Part shown: one piece after another, positions 1 through 14,202 of the stretch
Layout of the letters: the number at the start of each line of letters is the position of its first letter
Position numbering within the stretch: the stretch's first letter is position 1
NCBI RefSeq assembly: GCF_039555335.1
Contig: NC_092636.1
Coordinates: 55,483,706-55,547,705 of the forward strand
Origin: Amphiura filiformis
Lineage: Eukaryota; Echinodermata; Ophiuroidea; Amphilepidida; Amphiuridae
Length of the DNA: 64,000 bases
Reading direction: 5' to 3'
Made by a program: the position numbers and the translations under genes
The notes under the pieces: model-generated
The model's input: the letters and a program-made list of their open reading frames with translations, nothing else
Databases searched by the model: none
What the model was told of the DNA's origin: nothing

Positions 1-1218
1 TTATGATTCGAGACTATTTCATTTGACACGGTTGTATGGATTTCAGAAGAGCGGTCCTATAATAGATATCGATTAGAGAATTACAGCAAGAGGCTTTGAG
101 GATGCCGTAATCCTCTTGACCATCAACCAATCAGAGAGACATATTTCAGAAATATATTCGTAAGGCTGAAACTCTTTCAACTCTGAAATATATATTTCAA
201 GTAATCTCGTTTCACACTTTGGCTTGCAATAAAGCCACGAAGGGGCGGTAATGTTAATATACGATTTCAGTCAAATATTGGTGCAAATATACGATTTCGG
301 TCAACTATTTGGCTATCCTTTGCCCAAAATTATGAAATGTTTATTAGTAACAACAACTCTTAGGAGGGTTTTCGAGTAATTTTAGCGAAATAATGAGGTT
401 AAATAAAAGAAAACCCACTTACAATTTTGGAGGCTTAACTGTGGTGTTCTAGGGGAATTAAAATATCACAATTAACATGTTTAATTCAAAATCGTTGTCC
501 TTCAAGCACATGTTCAGATTGTGTGAACATTACAAATACAAACAATAAGGTTGAAAAATAAATAGCCATTTAAAAATGATTTTAAAAGATCGTCTATTTT
601 GTAGCTTTATGACACTGAATAGGCCAAATATCTGCCTATGACGAAAAAAAAATGTTTTCCATGCTGATTTGTTTTTGTAACAAGTACCGTATGTCATTTC
701 AAAAAGAAAGAAAAAAGGCGGATATTACTTTTTAAAAACTCAACGCATTAGGCCTACTATTAATACGCCTATAATTAATGAATGAAAAAGTATAGAAGGC
801 GTTGCATCCGGTTCTGATGAGGGGGGGAGGGGCACAAGCCGTTTTCGGCAGTTTTCCTATGGGATTTTTCTAATATTTCAGATCAAGGGTGGGGGGGGGG
901 GGGCTTCCGTGCCACTAACGCTACGGTTACTGCATTAACACGTTTATGGATGTATTGTGATGATCATAAGTAGGCCTATCATAACATGCCTCAACGATAT
1001 CAATATGTAAAAAGGTGTTGCAAATTCATAACACAGCGTGTTATAATGTAACGAATGCTATGCCAAAACTTTAAAAATTAACAAAAATATCAGTATCAAC
1101 AAAATCAGAACAAGCATAAATGCAAAGGCCTACAAATAATACTTTTAAACTTTCTAAATCAATATATGACTAAATATCAGTATAAATGAATCTCTAAATC
1201 AATTAATCAATCAGTTAT

Positions 1219-1345
1219 CAATCAATCGATCAATCGATCAATCGATCAATCGATCAATCGATCAATAGATCAATAGATCAATAGATCAATAGATCAATAG
1301 ATCAATAGATCAATAGATCAATAGATCAATAGATAAATCTATAAA
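1219..1345. repeat. Octanucleotide microsatellite (ATCGATCA)n then (ATAGATCA)n
   Basis: A tandem 8-bp repeat changes midway from ATCGATCA to ATAGATCA, one base per unit, and then decays into ATAA-rich sequence. Two clean blocks of different variants suggest two successive slippage expansions. ATCAATC-type tails are common at the 3' ends of CR1/L2-like LINEs, so it could have started as such a tail, but no LINE coding sequence is visible next to it. Confidence 0.9.
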
Positions 1346-1481
1346 TAAATAAATAAGATCTGAATGTGCCATTTATATTATTATTACAATTTTAATATTA
1401 TTAATATTAGTATTAATACGACGTATTATTAACTTTAAAAAGGTGCCCATTGATTATATAATAATTCAAGTACAGTTGAAT

Positions 1482-1516
1482 CATGGTAGGTATTTAGGCC
1501 TATGATACCTACCATG
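1482..1516. repeat. Perfect 12-bp hairpin with TAGGCCTA in the loop
   Basis: CATGGTAGGTAT at 1482-1493 is exactly complementary to ATACCTACCATG at 1505-1516. The 11-nt loop contains TAGGCCTA. No transcription unit is evident here. It may be a short foldback relic. Confidence 0.8.
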
Positions 1517-4342
1517 GTTGAATACAAGAAGACATTAAAAGATGTTCATCATTCCGTGCACTCACTAAATTTAGAACTCTTAGAAATTTGGCAACTCCGT
1601 ATCAATTAAGCAACCTATGATTGTAGCAAAATATATATTTTCCCGGTACATACTATTTATTGCACGTGTAATACTTTTTGACGTCACGAAAAGTATTGTA
1701 CATACAATATTGTACGTACAATACGGAGTCTGAAGCGCGCTTAAAGGATCAGACAGAATGGCGAAGGAAAAATACAGAATTAAATCAACCTTGACATTAA
1801 TAACGATTTGCACATAATGTGGTAAAGTGCAACTTTTTCTGAAAGCATCATTTTAGGAAAATGTGATTATTTTTGACCAAAAATATTGTTTTTGCAAATG
1901 AAACAACTTTGGGAGGGATGCAAAACGATTCCTCTATTAGCTTTTTGAATTTTTCAAATCAACAAAATCAACAAAATGTACGTCAAGTTATGCAAAGAAA
2001 TGTTTTGTAATTTATTTTTGGGGGGGGGGGTTTCTTTTGAACCCTGTATTAGCAAAACAATAATAGGTATGTCCAATGTTTTTTTTTAAATAATAGAACG
2101 GTTGATTTTTATTCAGAGTGTTCAAGATCACAGGTTTGGTTTGGTACCATGTACAATAAAATGTTATCAACCGTTGTAGGCCTACGATGGACGTAATGAA
2201 TATTGGCAATGGTAAAATGCACGCAAAGAACTATATTTTAAAAATTATTTCCAATTTTAAGACTCTTTTACGTCCTTTCAGAGGAAAAATTCACAATTAA
2301 AAGTGTACAAAAATTGAATATAGGCATACCCCTTCAGCAAATGCTTAAAGAAAACCCTGTAGCCAAGAGCATAATTTGTTTTTCATAATGAACCCTTTGG
2401 CCTCACACTGTCAATTTTGGGTTAATTTGACACTAACTATAGCAGCACCCATTTATGAAATCCGGGTATGAAATCGTCTTTGGTACATCTGATATTGCAC
2501 CATTGATGCAGTTATCTTATTTATAATATTTATATCAATGTTAAAGGTCCATTCAGTGATGTCATGAAAGTGTAAAAACTTAAATCATGTATAAAAACAG
2601 TATAAATGACTTTTATCAAAGTTAAGGGTAAGTCATTACAGTTGTCATTTGGCATTTTTGAGATGAAAAAGTTGCAAAAAATGATTTTTTTTTTTACGAT
2701 GTTCTGAATGAGCAAATCACTATAATCTGGGTGGATAAAGGTCTACATAATTAATTTACAAAATAATCTTACGTAGATATAGCACTAATAAATGAACTTG
2801 GCCATCTAATTTAATAGGTAGATTGTTAGTATAGGTAGAATTACTCTGAAATAGATATGGCACTCATTGATTATGTCATCTTCATGGTATTAGGCCTAAT
2901 TAGTATTCCTCTCTTAATCATGTTTAACAGTATTTCAGACTTGCGCAATGCTGAAACTTAACAAGGTTTTTAAAAAGAAGAAATTTGGTACAAAATCATG
3001 CAAATCGGTTGTAGGGTTGTTGAGATATTGTAGTTTAAAGTTCACACAGCGATGTCGGTGTAGCTCTGCAACATTTGGTAACTTTCCTCATGGGCATCAC
3101 AAAATGTTATAAACGTCAAAAGTTAATTATTTCTCTCTTCTTGAAATTAATTTATGGAAAGCGATAATTATGTAGATTTATATGCTTAATGGCTGATTAT
3201 AAGTATTAGTAAAATCATTAGTTTTAAGGGTAGACGAGGTATTGTTGGTCGAAGCAACCTAAAAATCGATTTTCATTATCTAGATCAATATATTATTGAA
3301 AAAGTTCATTCTACAAATCGTCTACTTTGCAAACTTGCCTAATTTATTGTTGTTAAATGAGTTATATACGTTTTACAAAAGTGTTGTTGTGTCATCCCTC
3401 TTTACAACATAACTCAAGAAACGCATCACCTAAAGGTATATGTGATATTTTAATTCTTCTATACACGCTCGCTATGAATTGAGCAATGCAGTTTTTGCCA
3501 AAGCTCAGTACCATTCGTAAGATGCTGTGAACTACCAAATCACAACAGTTTAAAATAGTTAATAACCTTAACTGATGATAAATAATTAAAATTATTATTA
3601 TTTTTCGCTTCACTAAAGATAACTAATTGATGGAAAGCAAATAGATAATTATGGATATTATTTAAATTAAATTAATTATTTGCCTTCTTTGATAACTTAT
3701 TTTCCTCTCCTCAGAGCACGGGGTTTTGAAAAGTGGTCGAGTTCAACACCCATGTCTACCAATCCTTGATACCATAGGGTGTTAGTATAAACCTTCTAGA
3801 TCACTCCATGGGGGGTAGTGGTAGTGGACTCCCAATTGTAGGGTAAGGTCTTCGCTAGAGGTCACGAAAGGTCACACAAAGGGCACACAAGGGTAATTGA
3901 AAATGCTTCGATCTTGTTGAAAGATAGGCCTATATCAAATTACTTGTCTGATGACAAGGACTAATAAAATGTATATATAGTTTGTACTACTACGACCTAT
4001 ATCGTTATTAAGTTATCCACATCACCCTCATTTTAAGGCTAAATGACACGTTTTTGGTTGTACGTGGATCAACATTTCAACTTACTCTGATTTTGCATTA
4101 TATAACTAAAGATTGTGCGCTCATTGTGATTGTTAAGTTATTCATGCGCGCGCAGCGAGCGAACATTTTGAGTCACCAGCCCTTAATGATTCTATAACCC
4201 CCTATTTTGGGTGTTAACAAATTATAACACCCCCATTTTTGGTCCAAAAATTATATGACCCCCAGTATATTCATGACCCCCCCCCCATTCCGAAGAAAAT
4301 GACAGCCACTACCCTAATTGTATCTTCCGAGTTTCGCGCCAT

Positions 4343-5742
4343 CGGTGTAGCAGGGTTTAAACCAGGCCTCAGACATCAATGTTGATTTACCAGATCCTGC
4401 AGTATATATCAATTAGAATAAATCACATCAATGTTGATTTACCAGATCCTGCAGTACCAAGTAGAATAAATCACATCAATGTTGATTTACCAGATCCTGC
4501 AGTACCAAGTAGAATAAATCACATCAATGTTGATTTACCAGATCCTGCAGTATCAAGTAGAATAATTCAATACAATGTTGATTTACCAGATCCTGCAGTA
4601 CCAAGTAGAATAAATCACATCAATATTGTTTTACCAGATCCAGCAGTACCAAGTAGAATAAATCGCATCAATGTTGATTTACCAGATCCTGCAGTACCAA
4701 GTAGAATAAATCGCATCCAAGTAGAATAAATCACATCAATGTTAATTTACCAGATCCTGCAGTACCAAGTAGAATAATTCACATCAATGTTGTTTTACCA
4801 GATCCTGCAGTACCAAGTAGAATAAACCACATCAATGTTGATTTACCAGATCCTGCAGTACCAAGTAGAATAAATCCCATCAATGTTGATTTACCAGATG
4901 CTGCAGTACCAAGTAGAATAAATCACATCAATGTTGATTTACCAGATCCTGCAGTATCAAGTAGAATAATTCAATACAATGTTGATTTATCAGATCCTGC
5001 AGTACCAAGTAGAATAAATCACATCAATATTGTTTTTCGGTGTAGCAGGGTTTAAACCAGGCCTCAGACATCAATGTTGATTTACCAGATCCTGCAGTAT
5101 ATATCAATTAGAATAAATCACATCAATGTTGATTTACCAGATCCTGCAGTACCAAGTAGAATAAATCACATCAATGTTGATTTACCAGATCCTGCAGTAC
5201 CAAGTAGAATAAATCACATCAATGTTGATTTACCAGATCCTGCAGTATCAAGTAGAATAATTCAATACAATGTTGATTTACCAGATCCTGCAGTACCAAG
5301 TAGAATAAATCACATCAATATTGTTTTACCAGATCCAGCAGTACCAAGTAGAATAAATCGCATCAATGTTGATTTACCAGATCCTGCAGTACCAAGTAGA
5401 ATAAATCGCATCAATTTTGTTTTACCAGATCCTGCAGTATCAAGTAGAATAAACCACATCAATGTTGATTTACCAGATCCTGCAGTACCAAGTAGAATAA
5501 ATCACATCAATGTTAATTTACCAGATCCTGCAGTATCAAGTAGAATAAATCACATCAATGTTGATTTACCAGATCCTGCAGTACCAAGTAGAATAAATCA
5601 CATCAATGTTAATTTACCAGATCCTGCAGTACCAAGTAGAATAATTCACATCAATGTTGTTTTACCAGATCCTGCAGTACCAAGTAGAATAAACCACATC
5701 AATGTTGATTTACCAGATCCTGCAGTACCAAGTAGAATAAAT
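4343..5742. repeat. 695-bp tandem duplication at the left edge of the satellite
   Basis: The non-satellite lead-in starting TCGGTGTAGCAGGGTTTAAA occurs at 4343 and again at about 5038. Each time it runs straight into the first 48-bp monomers, including the same odd first monomer carrying TATATATCAATT. The offset is 695 bp. This shows the left junction of the array was itself duplicated. The second lead-in interrupts the monomer series at about 5036. Confidence 0.85.
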
Positions 5743-7092
5743 CCCATCAATGTTGATTTACCAGATGCTGCAGTACCAAGTAGAATAAATCACATCAATG
5801 TTGATTTACCAGATCCTGCAGGGTCAAGTAGAATAAATCACATCAATGTTGATTTACCAGATCCTGCAGTACCAAGTAGAATAAATCACATCAATGTTGA
5901 TTTACCAGATCCTGCAGTATCAAGTAGAATAAATCACATCAATGTTGATTTATCAGATCCTGCAGTACCAAGTAGAATAAATCACATCAATGTTGATTTA
6001 CCAGATCCTGCAGTATCAAGTAGAATAAATCACATCAATGTTGATTTACCAGATCCTGCAGTACCAAGTAGAATAAATCACATCAATGTTGATTTACCAG
6101 ATCCTGCAGTATCAAGTAGAATAAATCACATCAATGTTGATTTATCAGATCCTGCAGTACCAAGTAGAATAAATCACATCAATGTTGTTTTACCAGATCC
6201 TGCAGTATCAAGTAGAATAAATCGCATCAATGTTGATTTAACAGATTCTGCAGTATCAAGTATAAATCACATCAATGTTGATTTACCAGATCCTGCAGTA
6301 TCAAGTAGAATAAATCGCATCAATGTTGATTTACCAGATCCTGCAGTATCAAGTAGAATACATCACATCAATGTTGATTTACCAGATCCTGCAGTATCAA
6401 GTAGAATACATCACATCAATGTTGATTTACCAGATCCTGCAGTATCAAGTAGAATAAATCACATCAATGTTGATTTACCAGATCCTGCAGTACCAAGTAG
6501 AATAAATCATATCAATGTTGATTTACCAGATCATGCAGTATCAAGTAGAATAAATCACATCAATGTTGATTTACCAGATCCTGCAGTACCAAGTAGAATA
6601 AATCACATCAATGTTGATTTACCAGATCCTGCAGTACCAAGTAGAATACATCGCATCAATGTTGATTTACCAGATCCTGCAGTATCAAGTAGAATAAATC
6701 GCATCAATGTTGATTTACCAGATCCTGCAGTATCAAGTAGAATAAACCACATCAATGTTGATTTACCAGATCCTGCAGTACCAAGTAGAATAAATCACAT
6801 CAATGTTGATTTACCAGATCCTGCAGTACCAAGTAGAATAAATCACATCAATGTTGATTTACCAGATCCTGCAGTATCAAGTAGAATAAATCACATCAAT
6901 GTTGATTTACCAGATCCTGCAGTACCAAGTAGAATAAATCGCACCAATGTTGTTTTACCAGATCCTGCAGTACCAAGTAGAATAAATCACATCAATGTTG
7001 TTTTACCAGATCCTGCAGTATCAAGTAGAATAAACCACATCAATGTTGATTTACCAGATCCTGCAGTACCAAGTAGAATAAATCACATCAAT

Positions 7093-9495
7093 GTTATGTT
7101 GATTTACCAGATCCTGCAGTACCAAGTATAAATCACATCAATGTTGATTTACCAGATCCTGCAGTACCAAGTAGAATAAATCACATCAATGTTGTTTTAC
7201 CAGATCCTGCAGTACCAAGTAGAATAAATCACATCAATGTTGATTTACCAGATCCTGCAGTACCAAGTAGAATAAATCACATCAATGTTGATTTACCAGA
7301 TCCTGCAGTATCAAGTAGAATAAATCACATCAATGTTGATTTACCAGATCCTGCAGTACCAAGTAGAATAAATCGCATCAATGTTGATTTACCAGATCCA
7401 GCAGTACCAAGTAGAATAAATCACATCAATGTTGTTTTACCAGATCCTGCAGTATCAAGTAGAATAAATCACATCAATGTTGTTTTACCAGATCCTGCAG
7501 TATCAAGTAGAATAAATCGCATCAATGTTGTTTTACCAGATCCTGCAGTATCAAGTAGAATAAACCACATCAATGTTGATTTACCAGATCCTGCAGTACC
7601 AAGTAGAATAAATCACATCAATGTTGATTTACCAGATCCTGCAGTACCAAGTAGAATAAATCACATCAATGTTGATTTACCAGATCCTGCAGTACCAAGT
7701 AGAATAAATCACATCAATGTTGATTTACCAGATCCTGCAGTATCAAGTAGAATAAATCGCATCAATGTTGATTTACCAGATCCTGCAGTATCAAGTATAA
7801 ATCACATCAATGTTGATTTACCAGATCCTGCAGTATCAAGTAGAATAAATCGCATCAATGTTGATTTACCAGATCCTGCAGTATCAAGTAGAATACATCA
7901 CATCAATGTTGATTTACCAGATCCTGCAGTATCAAGTAGAATAAATCGCATCAATGTTGTTTTACCAGATCCTGCAGTACCAAGTAGAATAAATCACATC
8001 AATGTTGTTTTACCAGATCCTGCAGTACCAAGTAGAATAAATCACATCAATGTTGTTTTACCAGATCCTGCAGTACCAAGTAGAATAAATAGCATCAATG
8101 TTGATTTACCAGATCCTGCAGTACCAAGTAGAATAAATCGCATCAATGTTGTTTTACCAGATCCTGCAGTACCAAGTAGAATAAATCACATCAATGTTGT
8201 TTTACCAGATCCTGCAGTACCAAGTAGAATAAATCACATCAATGTTGTTTTACCAGATCCTGCAGTACCAAGTAGAATAAATAGCATCAATGTTGATTTA
8301 CCAGATCCTGCAGTACCAAGTAGAATAAATCACATCAATGTTATGTTGATTTACCAGATCCTGCAGTATCAAGTAGAATAAACCACATCAATGTTGATTT
8401 CCAGATCCTGCAGTACCAAGTAGAATAAATCACATCAATGTTGTTTTACCAGATCCTGCAGTACCAAGTAGAATAAATCACATCAATGTTGATTTACCAG
8501 ATCCTGCGGTATCAAGTAGAATAAATCACATCAATGTTGTTTTACCAGATCCTGCAGTATCAAGTAGAATAAATCGCATCAATGTTGATTTACCAGATCC
8601 AGCAGTACCAAGTAGAATAAATCACATCAATGTTGATTTACCAGATCCTGCAGTATCAAGTAGAATAAACCACATCAATGTTGATTTACCAGATCCTGCA
8701 GTATCAAGTAGAATAAATCACATCAATGTTGATTTACCAGATCCTGCAGCATCAAGTAGAATAAATCGCATCAATGTTGATTTACCAGATCCTGCAGTAT
8801 CAAGTAGAATAAATCACATCAATGTTGATTTACCAGATCCTGCAGTACCAAGTAGAATAAATCACATCAATGTTGATTTACCAGATCCTGCAGTATCAAG
8901 TAGAATAAATCACATCAATGTTGTTTTACCAGATCCTGCAGTATCAAGTAGAATAAATCGCATCAATGTTGATTTACCAGATCCAGCAGTACCAAGTAGA
9001 ATAAATCACATCAATGTTGATTTACCAGATCCTGCAGTATCAAGTAGAATAAACCACATCAATGTTGTTTTACCAGATCCTGCAGTATCAAGTAGAATAA
9101 ATAGCATCAATGTTGTTTTACCAGATCCTGCAGTATCAAGTAGAATAAACCACATCAATGTTGATTTACCAGATCCTGCAGTACCAAGTAGAATAAATCA
9201 CATCAATGTTGATTTACCAGATCCTGCAGTACCAAGTAGAATAAATCACATCAATGTTGATTTACCAGATCCTGCAGTATCAAGTAGAATAAATCACATC
9301 AATGTTGATTTACCAGATCCTGCAGTACCAAGTAGAATAAATCGCATCAATGTTGTTTTACCAGATCCTGCAGTACCAAGTAGAATAAATCACATCAATG
9401 TTGTTTTACCAGATCCTGCAGTATCAAGTAGAATAAACCACATCAATGTTGATTTACCAGATCCTGCAGTACCAAGTAGAATAAATCACATCAAT
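7093..9495 (+). repeat. Satellite higher-order block 1 (2403 bp)
   Basis: Starts at the frame-breaking GTTATGTTG variant and runs to the next such variant preceding ACCAAGTATAAATCAC. Its first roughly 2050 bp (to about 9148) match 9496 onward with a constant offset of 2403 bp (about 50 monomers), including rare variants such as the GATTTCCAG one-base deletion. Its last roughly 350 bp instead resemble about 6746-7117. That mosaic fits out-of-register crossing over. Confidence 0.8.
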
Positions 9496-12400
9496 GTTAT
9501 GTTGATTTACCAGATCCTGCAGTACCAAGTATAAATCACATCAATGTTGATTTACCAGATCCTGCAGTACCAAGTAGAATAAATCACATCAATGTTGTTT
9601 TACCAGATCCTGCAGTACCAAGTAGAATAAATCACATCAATGTTGATTTACCAGATCCTGCAGTACCAAGTAGAATAAATCACATCAATGTTGATTTACC
9701 AGATCCTGCAGTATCAAGTAGAATAAATCACATCAATGTTGATTTACCAGATCCTGCAGTACCAAGTAGAATAAATCGCATCAATGTTGATTTACCAGAT
9801 CCAGCAGTACCAAGTAGAATAAATCACATCAATGTTGTTTTACCAGATCCTGCAGTATCAAGTAGAATAAATCACATCAATGTTGTTTTACCAGATCCTG
9901 CAGTATCAAGTAGAATAAATCGCATCAATGTTGTTTTACCAGATCCTGCAGTATCAAGTAGAATAAACCACATCAATGTTGATTTACCAGATCCTGCAGT
10001 ACCAAGTAGAATAAATCACATCAATGTTGATTTACCAGATCCTGCAGTACCAAGTAGAATAAATCACATCAATGTTGATTTACCAGATCCTGCAGTACCA
10101 AGTAGAATAAATCACATCAATGTTGATTTACCAGATCCTGCAGTATCAAGTAGAATAAATCGCATCAATGTTGATTTACCAGATCCTGCAGTATCAAGTA
10201 TAAATCACATCAATGTTGATTTACCAGATCCTGCAGTATCAAGTAGAATAAATCGCATCAATGTTGATTTACCAGATCCTGCAGTATCAAGTAGAATACA
10301 TCACATCAATGTTGATTTACCAGATCCTGCAGTATCAAGTAGAATAAATCGCATCAATGTTGTTTTACCAGATCCTGCAGTACCAAGTAGAATAAATCAC
10401 ATCAATGTTGTTTTACCAGATCCTGCAGTACCAAGTAGAATAAATCACATCAATGTTGTTTTACCAGATCCTGCAGTACCAAGTAGAATAAATAGCATCA
10501 ATGTTGATTTACCAGATCCTGCAGTACCAAGTAGAATAAATCGCATCAATGTTGTTTTACCAGATCCTGCAGTACCAAGTAGAATAAATCACATCAATGT
10601 TGTTTTACCAGATCCTGCAGTACCAAGTAGAATAAATCACATCAATGTTGTTTTACCAGATCCTGCAGTACCAAGTAGAATAAATAGCATCAATGTTGAT
10701 TTACCAGATCCTGCAGTACCAAGTAGAATAAATCACATCAATGTTATGTTGATTTACCAGATCCTGCAGTATCAAGTAGAATAAACCACATCAATGTTGA
10801 TTTCCAGATCCTGCAGTACCAAGTAGAATAAATCACATCAATGTTGTTTTACCAGATCCTGCAGTACCAAGTAGAATAAATCACATCAATGTTGATTTAC
10901 CAGATCCTGCGGTATCAAGTAGAATAAATCACATCAATGTTGTTTTACCAGATCCTGCAGTATCAAGTAGAATAAATCGCATCAATGTTGATTTACCAGA
11001 TCCAGCAGTACCAAGTAGAATAAATCACATCAATGTTGATTTACCAGATCCTGCAGTATCAAGTAGAATAAACCACATCAATGTTGATTTACCAGATCCT
11101 GCAGTATCAAGTAGAATAAATCACATCAATGTTGATTTACCAGATCCTGCAGCATCAAGTAGAATAAATCGCATCAATGTTGATTTACCAGATCCTGCAG
11201 TATCAAGTAGAATAAATCACATCAATGTTGATTTACCAGATCCTGCAGTACCAAGTAGAATAAATCACATCAATGTTGATTTACCAGATCCTGCAGTATC
11301 AAGTAGAATAAATCACATCAATGTTGTTTTACCAGATCCTGCAGTATCAAGTAGAATAAATCGCATCAATGTTGATTTACCAGATCCAGCAGTACCAAGT
11401 AGAATAAATCACATCAATGTTGATTTACCAGATCCTGCAGTATCAAGTAGAATAAACCACATCAATGTTGTTTTACCAGATCCTGCAGTATCAAGTAGAA
11501 TAAATAGCATCAATGTTGTTTTACCAGATCCTGCAGTATCAAGTAGAATAAATCACATCAATGTTGATTTACCAGATCCTGCAGTATCAAGTAGAATAAA
11601 TCGCATCAATGTTGATTTACCAGATCCTGCAGTATCAAGTAGAATAAATCACATCAATGTTGATTTACCAGATCCTGCAGTATCAAGTAGAATAAATCAC
11701 ATCAATGTTGATTTACCAGATCCTGCAGTACCAAGTAGAATAAATCACATCAATGTTGATTTACCAGATCCTGCAGTATCAAGTATAAATCACATCAATG
11801 TTGATTTACCAGATCCTGCAGTACCAAGTAGAATAAATCACATCAATGTTGATTTACCAGATCCTGCAGTACCAAGTAGAATAAATCACATCAATGTTGA
11901 TTTACCAGATCCTGCAGTATCAAGTAGAATAAATCACATCAATGTTGATTTACCAGATCCTGCAGTACCAAGTAGAATAATTCACATCAATGTTGTTATA
12001 TACCAGATCCTTCAGTACCAAGTAGAATAAATCGCATCAATGTTGATTTAACAGATCCTGCAGGGTCAAGTAGAATAAATCACATCAATGTTGTTTTACC
12101 AGATCCTGCAGTACCAAGTAGAATAAATCACATCAATGTTGTTTTACCAGATCCTGCAGTATCAAGTAGAATAAATCACATCAATGTTGATTTACCAGAT
12201 CCTGCAGTATCAAGTATAAATCACATCAATGTTGATTTACCAGATCCTGCAGTATCAAGTATAAATCACATCAATGTTGATTTACCAGATCCTGCAGTAC
12301 CAAGTAGAATAAATAGCATCAATGTTGATTTACCAGATCCTGCAGTGTCAAGTAGAATAAATCACATCAATGTTGTTTTACCAGATCCTGCAGTGTCAAG

Positions 12401-14202
12401 TAGAATAAATCACATCAATGTTGTTTTACCAGATCCTGCAGTATCAAGTAGAATAAATCACATCAATGTTGATTTACCAGATCCTGCAGTACCAAGTAGA
12501 ATAAATCACATCAATGTTATGTTGATTTACCAGATCCTGCAGTACCAAGTAGAATAAATCACATCAATGTTGATTTACCAGATCCTGCAGTACCAAGTAG
12601 AATAAATCACATCAATGTTGTTTTACCAGATCCTGCAGTATCAAGCAGAATAAATCCCATCAATGTTGATTTACCAGATCCTGGAGTATCAAGTAGAATA
12701 AATCACATCAATGTTGATTTACCAGATCCTGCAGTACCAAGTATAAATCACATCAATGTTGATTTACCAGATCCTGCAGTACCAAGTAGAATAAATCGCA
12801 TCAATGTTGTTTTACCAGATCCTGCAGTACCAAGTAGAATAAATCACATCAATGTTGATTTACCAGATCCTGCAGTGTCAAGTAGAATAAATCACATCAA
12901 TGTTGATTTACCAGATCCTGCAGTACCAAGTAGAATAAATCACATCAATGTTATGTTGATTTACCAGATCCTGCAGTACCAAGTAGAATAAATCACATCA
13001 ATGTTGATTTACCAGATCCTGCAGTACCAAGTAGAATAAATCACATCAATGTTGATTTACCAGATCCTGCAGTGTCAAGTAGAATAAATCACATCAATGT
13101 TGATTTACCAGATCCTGCAGTACCAAGTAGAATAAATCATATCAATGTTGATTTACCAGATCCTGCAGTGTCAAGTAGAATAAATCGCATCAATGTTGAT
13201 TTACCAGATCCTGCAGTGTCAAGTAGAATAAATCGCATCAATGTTGATTTACCAGATCCTGCAGTACCAAGTAGAATAAATAGCATCAATGTTGATTTAC
13301 CAGATCCTGCAGTGTCAAGTAGAATAAATCACATCAATGTTGATTTACCAGATCCAGCAGTATCAAGTAGAATAAATCATATCAATGTTGTTTTACCAGA
13401 TCCTGCAGTATTAAGTAGAATACATCGCATCAATGTTGATTTACCAGATCCTGCAGTACCAAGTAGAATAAATCACATCAATGTTGTTTTACCAGATCAT
13501 GCAGTACCAAGTAGAATAAATCGCATCAATGTTGATTTACCAGATCCTGCAGTATCAAGTAGAATAAATCGCATCAATGTTGTTTTACCAGATCCTGCAG
13601 TACCAAGTAGTATAAATCACATCAATGTTGATTTACCAGATCCTGCAGTGTCAAGTAGAATAAATCGCATCAATGTTGATTTACCAGATCCTGCAGTACC
13701 AAGTAGAATACATCGCATCAATGTTGATTTACCAGATCCTGCAGTACCAAGTAGAATAAATCACATCAATGTTGTTTTACCAGATCCTGCAGTACCAAGT
13801 AGAATAAATCACATCAATGTTGATTTACCAGATCCTGCAGTACCAAGTAGAATAAATCACATCAATGTTGATTTACCAGATCCTGCAGTACCAAGTAGAA
13901 TAAATCGCACCAATGTTGTTTTACCAGATCCAGCAGTACCAAGTAGAATAAATAGCATCAATGTTGATTTACCAGTTCCAGCAGTACCAAGTTGTATAAA
14001 TCGCATCAATGATGATTTACCAGATCCAGCAGTACCAAGTAGAATAAATAGCATCAATGTTGATTTACCAGATCCTGCAGGGTCAAGTAGAATAAATCAC
14101 ATCAATGTTGTTTTACCAGATCCTGCAGTATCAAGTAGAATAAACCACATCAATGTTGATTTACCAGATCCTGCAGTACCAAGTAGAATAAATCACATCA
14201 AT
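9496..14202 (+). repeat. Satellite higher-order block 2 (4707 bp)
   Basis: Begins like block 1 and carries on for 98 monomers plus 3 bp. It contains rare markers that recur in block 3: the ATATACCAGATCCTTCAG variant (about 11998 and 16701), GTGTCA variants, and CCAGTTCCAGCAGTACC (about 13972 and 18631). The block 2 to block 3 offset is 4707 bp at the start and 4659 bp at 13072/17731, a difference of exactly one monomer. Confidence 0.85.

Larger units (their letters stand above)
1..4342. other. AT-rich non-coding flank
   Basis: I see no supportable gene. Open frames are short (under 80 codons), start at arbitrary ATGs and have no recognisable domain. The stretch holds poly-G runs near 888-903 and 2022-2033, a microsatellite at 1219-1345, a hairpin at 1482-1516 and several copies of the octamer TAGGCCTA (about 749, 969, 1494, 2176, 2890 and 3924). 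Around 1690-1715 there is a near-palindrome built from TTGTACATACAATATTGTAC. It could be intergenic or intronic. Confidence 0.6.
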
